Below, piece by piece: positions 9,566 through 18,124 of a DNA stretch of 64,000 bases (its first letter is position 1; each line of letters begins with the position of its first letter). Origin of the DNA: Couchioplanes caeruleus. GTDB taxonomy: Bacteria; Actinomycetota; Actinomycetes; Mycobacteriales; Micromonosporaceae. Where the stretch lies: contig NZ_RJKL01000001.1 in assembly GCF_003751945.1 (NCBI RefSeq), forward strand, positions 1,736,001-1,800,000, given 5' to 3'. The translations under genes were made by a program, and so were the position numbers. The notes beneath the pieces are model-generated. The model was given only the letters and a program-made list of their open reading frames with translations, did not search any database and was not told the DNA's origin.

Positions 9566-10372
9566 TCACCCCGCCGCGCCGGGCGGCCTGGCCAGCGGCA
9601 GCAGGGCCGTGACCGGCGGATCCGTCGGCGCCGGCCAGCGCAGCGCGGTCCGTGCCGTCGCTGGTGGTGGATGCGCGCAGACCGACAGGGCGGCCCGGCC
9701 GAGGCGCAGGCTGCCGGGCACGTCGTCCACCAGGGCGTCGACGACCTGCGCGCCCGCCGGGATCACCAGGCAGAACGCGGCGTACTCGCCGCAGGGCGGC
9801 GGCACTCCCACGGGAATCCACGGCGAACCGGTGGACGGGGTCCAGCTTCCCCGGTGCACGCGCAGACTGCCGGCCGGCACCAGGCAGACGCAGACCAGCG
9901 AGCCGGGATCCGGCGCCCGGGACAGGGTCACCACCGGAGCGCCGTCGGCCGCGGGCGGGCGCGACCGCGACCACCAGCGCGCCCCGGCCGCCCGGACATC
10001 GCCGAGCGCGCGGGCCTGGGTGCGGAAACGCGACGGCGGCGTGCCGGTCAGCAGCGCGAACTGGGCGGAGAAGGTGCCCGGGCTGGTGTAGCCCACCATG
10101 GCACCCACCTGCCGGACGGGAAGGTTCGAGTGCAGCAGCAACCGCCGGGCCTCGGCCATGCGCAGCACCGCCAGGAACCGGGCCGGCGTCATCGCGGTGA
10201 CCTCGCGGAACATCTGGTGGAAGTAGAAGGGGCTGAACGCGGCCACGCCGGCCAGCGCTCGCAAGGGCTGCGGATGCGCGAGCCGCCTCCGCATGACGCC
10301 GATCGCCCGGGTGACCGCTTCGAGGTGGGCCGCCCGCGTGTCATTGCTTGCTGCCTCCGTCGCCGTGGACAC
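9566..10372 (-). CDS. AraC family regulator with N-terminal HTH (paralogue 1)
   Basis: This 268-residue protein is unusual in having its AraC-type double helix-turn-helix at the N-terminus (about residues 10-115: LRALAGVAAFSPFYFHQMFR, then VGAMVGYTSPGTFSAQF) and an effector-like C-terminal half of unknown fold. The frame is open further upstream, but the GTG at 10372 follows AAGGGGGATC and gives a protein that aligns end to end with the AraC protein at 11.9 kb. Both share the C-terminal pattern PTDPP followed by a hydrophobic LLPL-type segment. It is divergently transcribed from the ABC1 kinase gene; the 188-bp gap between them presumably holds both promoters. It probably regulates its neighbours; the ligand is unknown. 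Confidence 0.85.
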   Translation of the reverse strand: MSTATEAASNDTRAAHLEAVTRAIGVMRRRLAHPQPLRALAGVAAFSPFYFHQMFREVTAMTPARFLAVLRMAEARRLLLHSNLPVRQVGAMVGYTSPGTFSAQFALLTGTPPSRFRTQARALGDVRAAGARWWSRSRPPAADGAPVVTLSRAPDPGSLVCVCLVPAGSLRVHRGSWTPSTGSPWIPVGVPPPCGEYAAFCLVIPAGAQVVDALVDDVPGSLRLGRAALSVCAHPPPATARTALRWPAPTDPPVTALLPLARPPGAAG

Positions 10373-10560
10373 GATCCCCCTTCGCGTCGGGCCGCCGAGA
10401 CATCGGAGTCTGTACCCATCACCTTGACGGATCCTTGACGGCGCGGAGCACCAGGTCTTCCAGCTTGGGGTCTTGCGTCGCCCGACCTTGCCGCGCCTGT
10501 CGGCACGCCGTTGAATCGCACCGAGACAGCTCGGCACCTCGCAGTCCGCCGGAGGCCCGC

Positions 10561-11826
10561 ATGGCGCCCACCGTCCCCTGGCCCATCCTGGTCGCCCGCC
10601 TGAGCATGTGGGCCCTGGCCTGCGCCGGCCTCCTGGTCACCCTCTCCCGGTGGGCCGTCGGCCGGGCGCTGCGCCGGCCGGCGCCGGGTGCTCCCGGACG
10701 GTCGGTCGTGCCCACGCTCGTGCGGCTCGGGCCCACCTTCGTCAAGAGCGGCCAGTTGCTGAGCACCCGGTCCGACCTGCTGTCCCCGGCGTCCTGCGCG
10801 GCGCTGGCCCAGCTCACCGACCGGATGGCGGCCATGCCCGCCGGGGACGTCCGCCGGGCCCTGGCGAAGGCGTACCCCGACGGCCGGCCGTGGCCGTTCG
10901 CCGAGTTCGACTACACGGCCGTGGCGAGCGGCAGCATCGCCGGGGTGTACCGCGCGCGCCTGCACGACGGGCAGGCGGTCGCGGTCAAGGTGCGGCGCCC
11001 CGGCCTGGATCGTCAGATGGTGGCCGACTTCCGGCTGCTCGGGCTGGTCGCCAGGATGGGCGAACGGATGCCGGGCCTGCGCGGCCTGCCCGCCCAGCGC
11101 ATGATCGACCAGGTGGGTCCCGCCGTGCTCAACCAGCTCGACCTGGCGCGCGAGGCCGTCATGCTGGAACGGCTGCGGCTCAACCTCGGCGCCATGGTAC
11201 GGATACCGGCCACCGTCCCCGACGCGGCCGGCGAGGGCGTGCTGGTGATGGAGTTCCTCGACGGGCTGGAACGGTTCGGCCCGGCCTCCTTCACCCGCGA
11301 CCAGCGATCCACGATCGTGAAACAGATCCTGCGCGCGGTGTTCCAGATGCTGTTCATCGACGGCCTGGTGCACTGCGACATGCATCCCGGCAACCTCTAC
11401 CTGCGCACGAGCGGCGAGGTGGTGCTGCTGGACGCCGGCTTCGTGGTCGAGCTGAGCCCCAGGGTGCGCAAGCTGTTCGCCCAGTTCTTCCTCAACCTGG
11501 CCCTGGGCCGGCCCGACGAGTGCGTGGAGATCGTGTTGCGCAGCGCCAGCGCGCTGCCGGCCGGCGCGGACCTGTACGGCTTCCGGCGCGACCTGAGCCA
11601 GCTCGTCCGGGAGAACCACGGCAAACGCGCCGGTCAGTTCCGGCTCGGACCGTTCGCCGCCCGGCTGTTCGACCTGCAGCGCCGGAACCGGATCTCGGCC
11701 GACCCGGAGTTCGTGTTTCCGCTGCTGTCGCTCCTCGTCCTGGAAGGCATGATCAACGACTTCGACGTCCAGGTGGACTTTCAAGCCCAGTCGATTCCCG
11801 CGCTCTTCGAGGCGCTGCGGAGCTAG
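10561..11826 (+). CDS. ABC1/UbiB (AarF)-type atypical kinase
   Basis: This 421-residue protein belongs to the ABC1/UbiB atypical kinase family. After an N-terminal hydrophobic segment (about residues 8-30) come the family-defining FVKSGQLLSTRSDLLS (KxGQ motif), the glycine loop-equivalent ASGSIAGVYRA with AVKVRRPG, catalytic HCDMHPGNLYL, and metal-binding LLDAGF in place of LLDFG. Family members act in membrane-linked isoprenoid quinone or lipid metabolism, sometimes as ATPases rather than protein kinases. The ATG follows GGAGG; an upstream open extension of 71 codons looks spurious. It sits between two paralogous AraC regulators, the second only 29 nt downstream. Why such a protein is embedded here is not clear from sequence. 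Confidence 0.88.
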   Translation: MAPTVPWPILVARLSMWALACAGLLVTLSRWAVGRALRRPAPGAPGRSVVPTLVRLGPTFVKSGQLLSTRSDLLSPASCAALAQLTDRMAAMPAGDVRRALAKAYPDGRPWPFAEFDYTAVASGSIAGVYRARLHDGQAVAVKVRRPGLDRQMVADFRLLGLVARMGERMPGLRGLPAQRMIDQVGPAVLNQLDLAREAVMLERLRLNLGAMVRIPATVPDAAGEGVLVMEFLDGLERFGPASFTRDQRSTIVKQILRAVFQMLFIDGLVHCDMHPGNLYLRTSGEVVLLDAGFVVELSPRVRKLFAQFFLNLALGRPDECVEIVLRSASALPAGADLYGFRRDLSQLVRENHGKRAGQFRLGPFAARLFDLQRRNRISADPEFVFPLLSLLVLEGMINDFDVQVDFQAQSIPALFEALRS

Positions 11827-11855
11827 CCGCCACCGCCAGGCGGAGAGGAGAGGTC

Positions 11856-12710
11856 ATGGAGCTGACATCGACCGCGGGCCGGCCGGTCACCGAACGCACC
11901 GCGGACATGTGGAGTCAAGCCGTCCTACGGTCCATCGGCACCATGCGCGAGCATCTAGGCGACGACCTCTCGCTACGGACGCTCGCCCAGGCGGCCTGGC
12001 TCAGCCCGTTCCACTTCCACCGGGTCTTCCATCGGCTGACCGACTCCACCCCGGCCCGGTTCCTCGCGGCGTGGCGGATCGCCGAGGCCAAACGCCTGCT
12101 GGCCTACAGCGACGACAGCGTCACCGACGTCTGCATGCACGTCGGCTACGCCAGCCTGGGCACCTTCACGTCCCAGTTCACCCGCGTGGTGGGCGTCCCG
12201 CCGGGACGTTTCCGCCGGCTGGTGCAGGCCTACGCGGACGTGCCGTTCCACGACATCGTGGAGCGGCTCGGTGCGGCGCTCGCGCCGCCGGAGCACCCCG
12301 AGGTGACGGTGTCCGTCGACGGGGGCCCGGGCGATGGGGCCCTGGCCGTGATCGGACTCTTCGACGGCGCCATCCCGCAGCGCCGCCCGGCCGGCTGCGC
12401 CGTGGTCCGGACCCCCGGAACGGCCGGGCTCGTCATTCCGCCGGACACGGCGTGCCAGCCGCTCGCGATGTGCTTCGAGCGCTCGGTGACGGTTCGCGAG
12501 GCGGTGGCCGCCACCGACCTCGACCGCTGCTACGTCGCCGCCGCACCCGGCCCGATCCTCCTTGACGACGCCACCTCGCCCGTCACCGTGGAACTGCCGC
12601 TGCGCCGACGCCGCCCGACCGACCCGCCGATCCTACTGGCGCTGCCGCTGCTGATGGCGGTCGCCGGCGCGGATCTCGTGGACACCTCGCTCGCCGCCGC
12701 CGACTGCTGA
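11856..12710 (+). CDS. AraC family regulator with N-terminal HTH (paralogue 2)
   Basis: This 284-residue protein has an AraC HTH pair at about residues 20-130 (LRTLAQAAWLSPFHFHRVFH, then CMHVGYASLGTFTSQF) and a C-terminal half resembling that of the AraC protein ending at 9566, including a PTDPP motif near the end. Start ATG follows GGAGAGGAGAGG, 29 nt behind the ABC1 kinase stop, so the two are probably co-transcribed. It runs head-on into the LmbE gene of the minus-strand operon with only 15 nt between stops and no hairpin. Two related regulators on either side of one kinase suggest a local duplication. The C-terminal domain may sense a small molecule, but no known sensor motif is visible. 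Confidence 0.87.
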   Translation: MELTSTAGRPVTERTADMWSQAVLRSIGTMREHLGDDLSLRTLAQAAWLSPFHFHRVFHRLTDSTPARFLAAWRIAEAKRLLAYSDDSVTDVCMHVGYASLGTFTSQFTRVVGVPPGRFRRLVQAYADVPFHDIVERLGAALAPPEHPEVTVSVDGGPGDGALAVIGLFDGAIPQRRPAGCAVVRTPGTAGLVIPPDTACQPLAMCFERSVTVREAVAATDLDRCYVAAAPGPILLDDATSPVTVELPLRRRRPTDPPILLALPLLMAVAGADLVDTSLAAADC

Positions 12711-12725
12711 AGACCGGCAGGCCCG

Positions 12726-13424
12726 TCAGCCGATCTCGATGCGCCGGTAGTGCTCGGCGAAGCGGTACCCGGGGGTGCGCCCGGCCTGGCGCATCCACCC
12801 GAACACCCACTCGGGCGGTTCTCCGCCGGTCTGGCTCCGATGCTGCCGCAGGGCCTCGCCCTTGCGGTCCACGTACGGTGTCGCGTCGACGAAGTGGTTC
12901 GGCCGCTCGTAGCCGGGCACCCAGACCTCGCGGACCTTGTGCGGCTTGAGCCCGGCCTCCGCCAGCTCCGGGAAGGCACGGGCGTTGCCCGCGTCCGGGT
13001 AGACCGCCGCCAGCGTCGCCTCGCCGACCGCGATGTGGTCGGGATGCGAGGCTTCGATGGGGATGTCGAGCACCCGGCGGGGATAGTGCGTGAGCACCAG
13101 GACCGGCCGGTCCCGGCGCATCTGTGCCGTGATCTCCCGGCGCAGCGCGAGGGTCGGCTCCAGGCTGCCGTCCGGCAGGCCCAGAAAGCGCACCGTTCGC
13201 ACGCCCAGCACGGCCGCCGCGGCGCGCTGCTCGGCCATGCGTACGGAGGCCACACCCTCGACCAGCGGGCCGTCCCCGGGCTCGCCCTGGGCGCCGTCGC
13301 TGCAGACCAGGTAGCGCACGTCGGCGCCGCCGTCGGTCAGCGCCGCGACGGTAGCGCCGAAGTGGAACTCCGCATCGTCGGGGTGGGCGGTCACCACCAG
13401 CACGCGCGCGCCCGGCTCAAACAT
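12726..13424 (-). CDS. PIG-L/LmbE family deacetylase
   Basis: This 232-residue protein is a zinc-dependent N-deacetylase-like enzyme of the PIG-L/LmbE family. The zinc-binding signature AHPDDAEFHFGATVAAL is near the N-terminus and the partner histidines HPDHIAVG are in the middle (SHPDH). Family members remove acetyl groups from amino sugars or from mycothiol-type substrates and recur in antibiotic clusters as tailoring enzymes. The ATG at 13424 with GGAG upstream overlaps the end of the CoA-transferase gene by 8 nt, so it is the last, coupled gene of the operon. The C-terminal third contains no additional domain. The actual substrate is unknown; a glycosyl or cysteinyl conjugate is possible but not shown. 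Confidence 0.88.
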   Translation of the reverse strand: MFEPGARVLVVTAHPDDAEFHFGATVAALTDGGADVRYLVCSDGAQGEPGDGPLVEGVASVRMAEQRAAAAVLGVRTVRFLGLPDGSLEPTLALRREITAQMRRDRPVLVLTHYPRRVLDIPIEASHPDHIAVGEATLAAVYPDAGNARAFPELAEAGLKPHKVREVWVPGYERPNHFVDATPYVDRKGEALRQHRSQTGGEPPEWVFGWMRQAGRTPGYRFAEHYRRIEIG

Positions 13425-15105
13425 CGAAACTCCAGGGCACACCCGGCACCCAGCAGGCGTCGCCGGCCCGCTCCAGCAGACCGGCCAGCCGCGGATCGTC
13501 CGGCACCGCGGCGAGCCCGACCGGCACCTCGACGGCCGGCACGCCGGCGGGTGGCAACCGGTCCGCCCACCGCGCGGCGGTTCCCCGGCAGAGCCCGGCG
13601 CGGACCTCGGCGTCGGTGGCCGTCACCGGCAGGCCGCAGGCGGCACGCAAGCGGCGGGCGGTGACCGGGTCGGCGGCTCCCACCACGAGGTGACCGGCGG
13701 CCGTCTCGATCGGGCCGTCCAGGGGACCCCAGGGGGCCGTGGCGGACGCCGCGAGGACCGCCGCCGCACGGATCAGGGAGCTGCCGACCTGGCAGCCCCG
13801 GTGGGTGCGCTCGCGGTGGAGGAGGCCGGCCAGCACCGCCTCCGCCGCCAGCAGGCCGCCGGCCACGTCGACCAGGGTGAGCCGGCTCGGCAGCGGGGCG
13901 GCGCCGGGTGGGTGGAGCAGGGCACCGGACCCGGCGTGCGCCTGCACGACGAAGTCGCCGGCGATCGGGCACGGCGGGTCGCTGATGCCGTCCCAGCCGG
14001 ATGCGTGGGCGTACACCGCGGCGGGGTTCGTCCGGGCGACGGCGGCCGCGTCGAGGCCCAGCGCCTCGGCCCGGCCCGGCCGCCAGTTGTGCAGGAAGAC
14101 GTCGGCGTCCGCGGCGAGCTCGCCCAGTTCGGCGAGGCCGGCGGCGTTCTTGTAGTCGATCTCGACGATCCGCTTGCCCTCGTTGTACGCCAGGTACGCG
14201 GCGCCGTACTCCCCGGCCAACGGCGGGCTGTGCCGGCCGAAATCGCCGCCCGGCGGTTCCACCTTGGTCACCTGTGCGCCGAGCTGACGCAGGAGCCGCC
14301 CCGCCAGGGGGCCCTGCAGCCGGGAAGTGACCTCCACGACGCGTAGACCGTGCAGCGGGGCGTCCGGCGACGCCGTACCCGCGCGCCGGGCGACCGTTGC
14401 CGCACCGTGCGGTGCGACCGTCCACGGCTCCGTGACACCCGCGAGCGGCGTCAGGCGGACGGGAACGACCGCGACGCCGCAGGCCTCGGCGGCCGCGCGC
14501 ACCTCGGCCAGCGTGTGCCGGGCGAACGCGGCCGGCAGCTCCGGCGGCACCCGGCACTCGCCGGCCAGATAGCGGTAGACGAACGGCAGCCAGGCGGCGC
14601 CGACCACGCCCGCACCGTCGAGCCCGAGCCGCCTCCAGAAGGCCGCCCAGTCGTCGCCGGCCAGCACCTCGATCTCGGCCCACACGCCGTCCGCGGTCCG
14701 GAACGGCGGACCGGGCACGCCGGCCGGGCGGTACGGGAACGCGCCGCCACCGGTCGCGATCGCCAGGTGATGCCGGACGAACTGCAGCGCCCCCGCCGGA
14801 CCCCGCACCGTCACACCCCGCACCGGCAGGCCGCGACGCCGGGCGATCAGGGCGGCCAGCACACCCTGTGCGGCGAGGATGCCGGTGGCAACCGTGGCCA
14901 CGTCGAGGCCGAGCCGGCGCGGCGCACCGTACTCGCGCCCGTGCACGGTCATCAGGCCGGCCTGCGCCTGGGCCACCGCCTCCGGCTCGGCCGGGCCCGG
15001 ATCGATGCGCACGCGGACCTCGCTGTCGGCCCAGCCGTCCTGGACGGGCACGGCGAGCAGAGCGAGGTGGTCGGCGACGAGCGCGCCCGCGTCCACCCCG
15101 GTCAC
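13417..15105 (-). CDS. Class III (CaiB/BaiF-like) CoA-transferase family protein, two-part
   Basis: This is a 562-residue protein. Its C-terminal part (about 260-562) begins LHGLRVVEVTSRLQGPLAGR and continues LLRQLGAQVTKVEPPGGDFG, YNEGKRIVEIDYKN and VFLHNWRPGRAEALGLD, the usual N-terminal signature of family III CoA-transferases and racemases. The N-terminal 250 residues look like a second, degenerate unit, giving a longer protein than the usual roughly 400 residues. Family III enzymes move CoA between carboxylic acids, or act as alpha-methylacyl-CoA racemases. The canonical catalytic Asp was not located with confidence. The GTG start overlaps the ligase stop as GTGA, so it is translated with the CoA ligase and probably acts on the same acyl group. 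Confidence 0.82.
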   Translation of the reverse strand: MTGVDAGALVADHLALLAVPVQDGWADSEVRVRIDPGPAEPEAVAQAQAGLMTVHGREYGAPRRLGLDVATVATGILAAQGVLAALIARRRGLPVRGVTVRGPAGALQFVRHHLAIATGGGAFPYRPAGVPGPPFRTADGVWAEIEVLAGDDWAAFWRRLGLDGAGVVGAAWLPFVYRYLAGECRVPPELPAAFARHTLAEVRAAAEACGVAVVPVRLTPLAGVTEPWTVAPHGAATVARRAGTASPDAPLHGLRVVEVTSRLQGPLAGRLLRQLGAQVTKVEPPGGDFGRHSPPLAGEYGAAYLAYNEGKRIVEIDYKNAAGLAELGELAADADVFLHNWRPGRAEALGLDAAAVARTNPAAVYAHASGWDGISDPPCPIAGDFVVQAHAGSGALLHPPGAAPLPSRLTLVDVAGGLLAAEAVLAGLLHRERTHRGCQVGSSLIRAAAVLAASATAPWGPLDGPIETAAGHLVVGAADPVTARRLRAACGLPVTATDAEVRAGLCRGTAARWADRLPPAGVPAVEVPVGLAAVPDDPRLAGLLERAGDACWVPGVPWSFDV

Positions 15106-16643
15106 CGCCGGGCCAGGCGCTGGGTCGGCGCCGCCGCGGCCAGCTCCCGCAGCCGGGGCAGGTCGACCTTGCCGATCTCCGTCCGCGGGATCTCGTCGAC
15201 CAGGCACAGCTCCTCGGGCAGCTTGAACGGCGCCAGCCGCTCGCTCAACTCGGCGCGCAGCTCGGTCAGCTCGGGATGCCGCCCGGCCGCGGGGCGTACG
15301 CAGGCGCACACCGTCTCGCCGACCACCGGGTCGGTACGGCCGAACACGGCCACGTCCGCCACATCCGCGCAGCGCAGCAGCGCCCGCTCCACCTCCACGG
15401 GGTCCACCTTGAGACCGCCGCGGTCGATCCGGTGTGCCAGCCGGCCGTGGATGTAGAGGCGGCCCTGCTCGTCCAGCCGGCCCAGGTCGCCGGAGTAGTA
15501 CCAGGCGTCCTGGGACGGCGCCTCGCCGTAGTACCGCACCGGGAACGCCGCCCGGGAGAAGGCGACCTCGCCGACCTCGCCGAGCGCCAGCGGCTCCCGG
15601 TCCGGGCCGACGATCCGGACCGAGCCCGGGTCGGGGCGCCCGACCGAGCCACGGAGCACGTCCTCCGCGTCCTTGGTCGCCACGCCGATGCCCTCGCTGG
15701 AGCCGTACATGACCATCAGGTCGACGGAGAGCCGCTCCCAGATCGCGTTCACCAGCTCCGGCGGGAAGGAGCCCGCGGTGCCGACGCTGAACCGCAGCGT
15801 GTCGATCTTGTGTACGGCCGGGTCGAGGCGGTCCAGCAGCAGGGAGAAGTGCGCCGGTGCGCCGTTGAGCACGGTGATGCCGTACCGGCCGCACGCCTGC
15901 AGGGCATCCTCCGGGGAGAACCGGTCGAGCAGCACCAGCGTGCCACCGGCCAGCAGGCCGGCGAGCGCCATCATCATGCCGAAGCCGTGCGACAGCGGAA
16001 GCTGGGCGAGATGCACGTCCTCCGGCCGGAACTCCAGCCAGCCAGCGAGCCCGCGCCAGCGGCCGGCCAGGTTGCCGTGGAAGCCGACGGTCGTCTTCGG
16101 GGTGCCGGTCGTGCCGGAGCTGACGAACACGACGGCGGGGTCGTCCGGCGCCGGGCCCGGACCGTGGTCCGGCTCGCCCAGGTCGTCGACCGTCCACCGG
16201 ACGAACTCGGCCGGGGCGAGATGGCCGGTCACCACGACGAACTGCAGGTCCGGGTGGCGGCGGCGCAGCGCGGAGGGGGTCGCGTACGGATTCATCCGCT
16301 CGTCGCCCGGCTCGTAGATCAGCAGGCGGGCATCGGTCCTCGTGACCACCGCGTCCAGCTCCGGGACGGTGAACCGGTGGTCCGTGGCCACGTGCACCGC
16401 GCCCCGGCTCCACGCCGCCAGCATCGCCACCAGGTGTTCGCAGCGGTTCCCCACGGAACAGGCCACCCGGTCGCCCGGACCGACGCCCAGCCTCCTGTAG
16501 ATCGCGGCCAGCCGTCCGGCCGCCTCGACCAGATCGGCGTGGGTCATCCGGTGCCGGGGACAGATCAGGGCCGCCCGGCCCGGCCATCGCTGTGCGGTCG
16601 CGGACAGCGCTGCCGACAACGTCGGTGCTGGTTCGGCACTCAT
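15102..16643 (-). CDS. Acyl-CoA ligase (class I adenylate-forming enzyme)
   Basis: This 513-residue enzyme would activate a carboxylic acid with ATP and load it on CoA or a carrier protein. The phosphate-binding loop is VFVSSGTTGTPKTTVGFHGN, followed by MYGSSEGIG (A5 region), YYSGDLGRLDEQGRLYIHGR (A7-A8), and the C-terminal lysine in RTEIGKVDLPRL (A10). The length suits a stand-alone ligase without carrier domain. In enediyne clusters such ligases activate aromatic or beta-amino acyl side groups before attachment; which acid is used here cannot be read off. The ATG overlaps the preceding oxidoreductase stop as ATGA and the stop overlaps the CoA-transferase start, so the three flavoenzyme, ligase and transferase genes are tightly coupled. 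Confidence 0.9.
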   Translation of the reverse strand: MSAEPAPTLSAALSATAQRWPGRAALICPRHRMTHADLVEAAGRLAAIYRRLGVGPGDRVACSVGNRCEHLVAMLAAWSRGAVHVATDHRFTVPELDAVVTRTDARLLIYEPGDERMNPYATPSALRRRHPDLQFVVVTGHLAPAEFVRWTVDDLGEPDHGPGPAPDDPAVVFVSSGTTGTPKTTVGFHGNLAGRWRGLAGWLEFRPEDVHLAQLPLSHGFGMMMALAGLLAGGTLVLLDRFSPEDALQACGRYGITVLNGAPAHFSLLLDRLDPAVHKIDTLRFSVGTAGSFPPELVNAIWERLSVDLMVMYGSSEGIGVATKDAEDVLRGSVGRPDPGSVRIVGPDREPLALGEVGEVAFSRAAFPVRYYGEAPSQDAWYYSGDLGRLDEQGRLYIHGRLAHRIDRGGLKVDPVEVERALLRCADVADVAVFGRTDPVVGETVCACVRPAAGRHPELTELRAELSERLAPFKLPEELCLVDEIPRTEIGKVDLPRLRELAAAAPTQRLARR

Positions 16644-18121
16644 GGCCGCTCCCGGAGTTCGTGGACGCTCGTCACCCCAACCTTCTCGGTCACGGCGACG
16701 GGTGTCTTCTCGGCGCTTGCGGTTGTCCCGCCGTCGGCCGGCGGGATGTTCTGGTTGAGATGAAAGACGTTGGCCGGGTCGTGGCGGGCCTTCACCGCGC
16801 GCAGGCGCGACCAGCTCGCCGGGTCGTACGCCGAGCGCACCCGCTCCGGCCCCTCGTCGCCGAGCTCGTTGACGTAGACCCCGGACGTGCACGGGCGCAG
16901 CCCGTCCCACAGGCGGTGCACCCAGTCACGGTGCGCGGGCGCCTCGGCCGGACGCCGCCACACCGCGTCCACCGACACGCTGAAGGCGGCGTCGCGGTGG
17001 CCGACCGCGGTCTCCGTCGGCCCGACCCGGGCCACCGCCCCGCCGAGCGGTGAGATCATCACGATGCAGTGCGGCGACGGGACCGCTTCGGCGCGGCCGT
17101 CCAGCACCGCGACCGCGCGATCGTCCAGGGCCGGCAGATAGCCGGCGCGGCCGTACACGAAGGAGCCGAAGCGTCCCGCCATGTCGTACAGGCGCTGCAG
17201 CGAGGTGTAGCGCATCCGGCCGATCCGGCGCAGCAGCGGCGGACCGAGGTCGCCGAGTGCGGCCAGGTCGCGCTCGGCATCGGCCTCGGCGCCGAGGTGG
17301 CACACGGCGACGGCCACCGCCGGCATGCCGTGCAGCTCCGCCGGAACGAACGGCGCGGAAGGCAGCTTCAACAGGTTGCACTGCGCGGACAGGACGTCCG
17401 GGGCATCCCGGATGAAGTCGCGGTACCACCGCAGCACCCGCGCGGCCGCCGCCGCGGGATAGAAGGCCGCGCCACCCGTCACCAGAGGACCGACCGGATG
17501 CAGCGCGAACTCCAGGGAGGTCGCCACGCCGAAGTTGCCCCCGCCGCCGCGCAGCGCCCAGAACAGCTCCGCCTCCCTCGCACCGTCCACACGCGACGGC
17601 TTTCCGTCCGCGGTGACCAGATCCACCGAGCGCAGGTTGTCCGCGGCCAGGCCGTAGCGGCGCATCAGCCAGCCGAAGCCGCCGCCGAGGGTCAGGCCGG
17701 CCACGCCGGTGGTGGAGATGCGCCCGCCGGTGGTCGCCAGCCCGTGCTCCTGCGCCCGCCGGTCGAGGTCACCCCAGAGCACCCCGGGCTCCACCACCGC
17801 CGTCCGGCGGTCCGGGTCGATCCGGATCCCGCGCATCCCGGACAGGTCCAGCGCGAGACCGCCGTCGCTGACGGCGCAGCCGGTGACGTTGTGGCCGGTG
17901 CTGCGGATCGACAGCTCGATGCCCTGGCGTACGGCATAGCGCACCGCGCCGGCAACGTCGCCGGCGTCGGCGCACCGCACGATCACCATCGGCCGGCGGT
18001 CCACCGCGCCGTTCCACACCCGGCGCGCGGCGTCGTACCCGTCGTCGCCCGGTCGCAGCAGCAGGCCGCGCACCAGTCCTCGCAGGTCCCGGTACGCGGC
18101 CTGGCCGGCGGAGCCCGCCAC
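16640..18121 (-). CDS. FAD-linked oxidoreductase, berberine bridge enzyme (BBE) type
   Basis: This 493-residue protein has the PP-loop FAD domain with IRSTGHNVTGCAV, where the His matches the position that carries 8-alpha-histidyl FAD in this family, and TTGGRISTTGVAGLTLGGG. The C-terminal BBE segment ends with the typical YDPASWSRLRAVKARHDPANVFHLNQNI. The cysteine of bicovalent members is not evident. No signal peptide is visible, so it should be cytosolic. Such enzymes oxidise alcohols, sugars or C-N bonds and are frequent tailoring enzymes in natural product clusters. The GTG start lies 3 nt after the stop of the upstream VOC gene, and the stop overlaps the ligase start, consistent with one operon. 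Confidence 0.92.
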   Translation of the reverse strand: MAGSAGQAAYRDLRGLVRGLLLRPGDDGYDAARRVWNGAVDRRPMVIVRCADAGDVAGAVRYAVRQGIELSIRSTGHNVTGCAVSDGGLALDLSGMRGIRIDPDRRTAVVEPGVLWGDLDRRAQEHGLATTGGRISTTGVAGLTLGGGFGWLMRRYGLAADNLRSVDLVTADGKPSRVDGAREAELFWALRGGGGNFGVATSLEFALHPVGPLVTGGAAFYPAAAAARVLRWYRDFIRDAPDVLSAQCNLLKLPSAPFVPAELHGMPAVAVAVCHLGAEADAERDLAALGDLGPPLLRRIGRMRYTSLQRLYDMAGRFGSFVYGRAGYLPALDDRAVAVLDGRAEAVPSPHCIVMISPLGGAVARVGPTETAVGHRDAAFSVSVDAVWRRPAEAPAHRDWVHRLWDGLRPCTSGVYVNELGDEGPERVRSAYDPASWSRLRAVKARHDPANVFHLNQNIPPADGGTTASAEKTPVAVTEKVGVTSVHELRERP

Positions 18122-18124
18122 GGC

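Noticed and set aside
10373..10537. N-terminal extension of the first AraC protein
   Set aside because: Arg-rich and not shared with its paralogue; GTG at 10372 has a strong ribosome binding site.
10348..10560. N-terminal extension of the ABC1 kinase by 71 codons
   Set aside because: Composition is unlike the family and the ATG at 10561 has GGAGG at the right distance.
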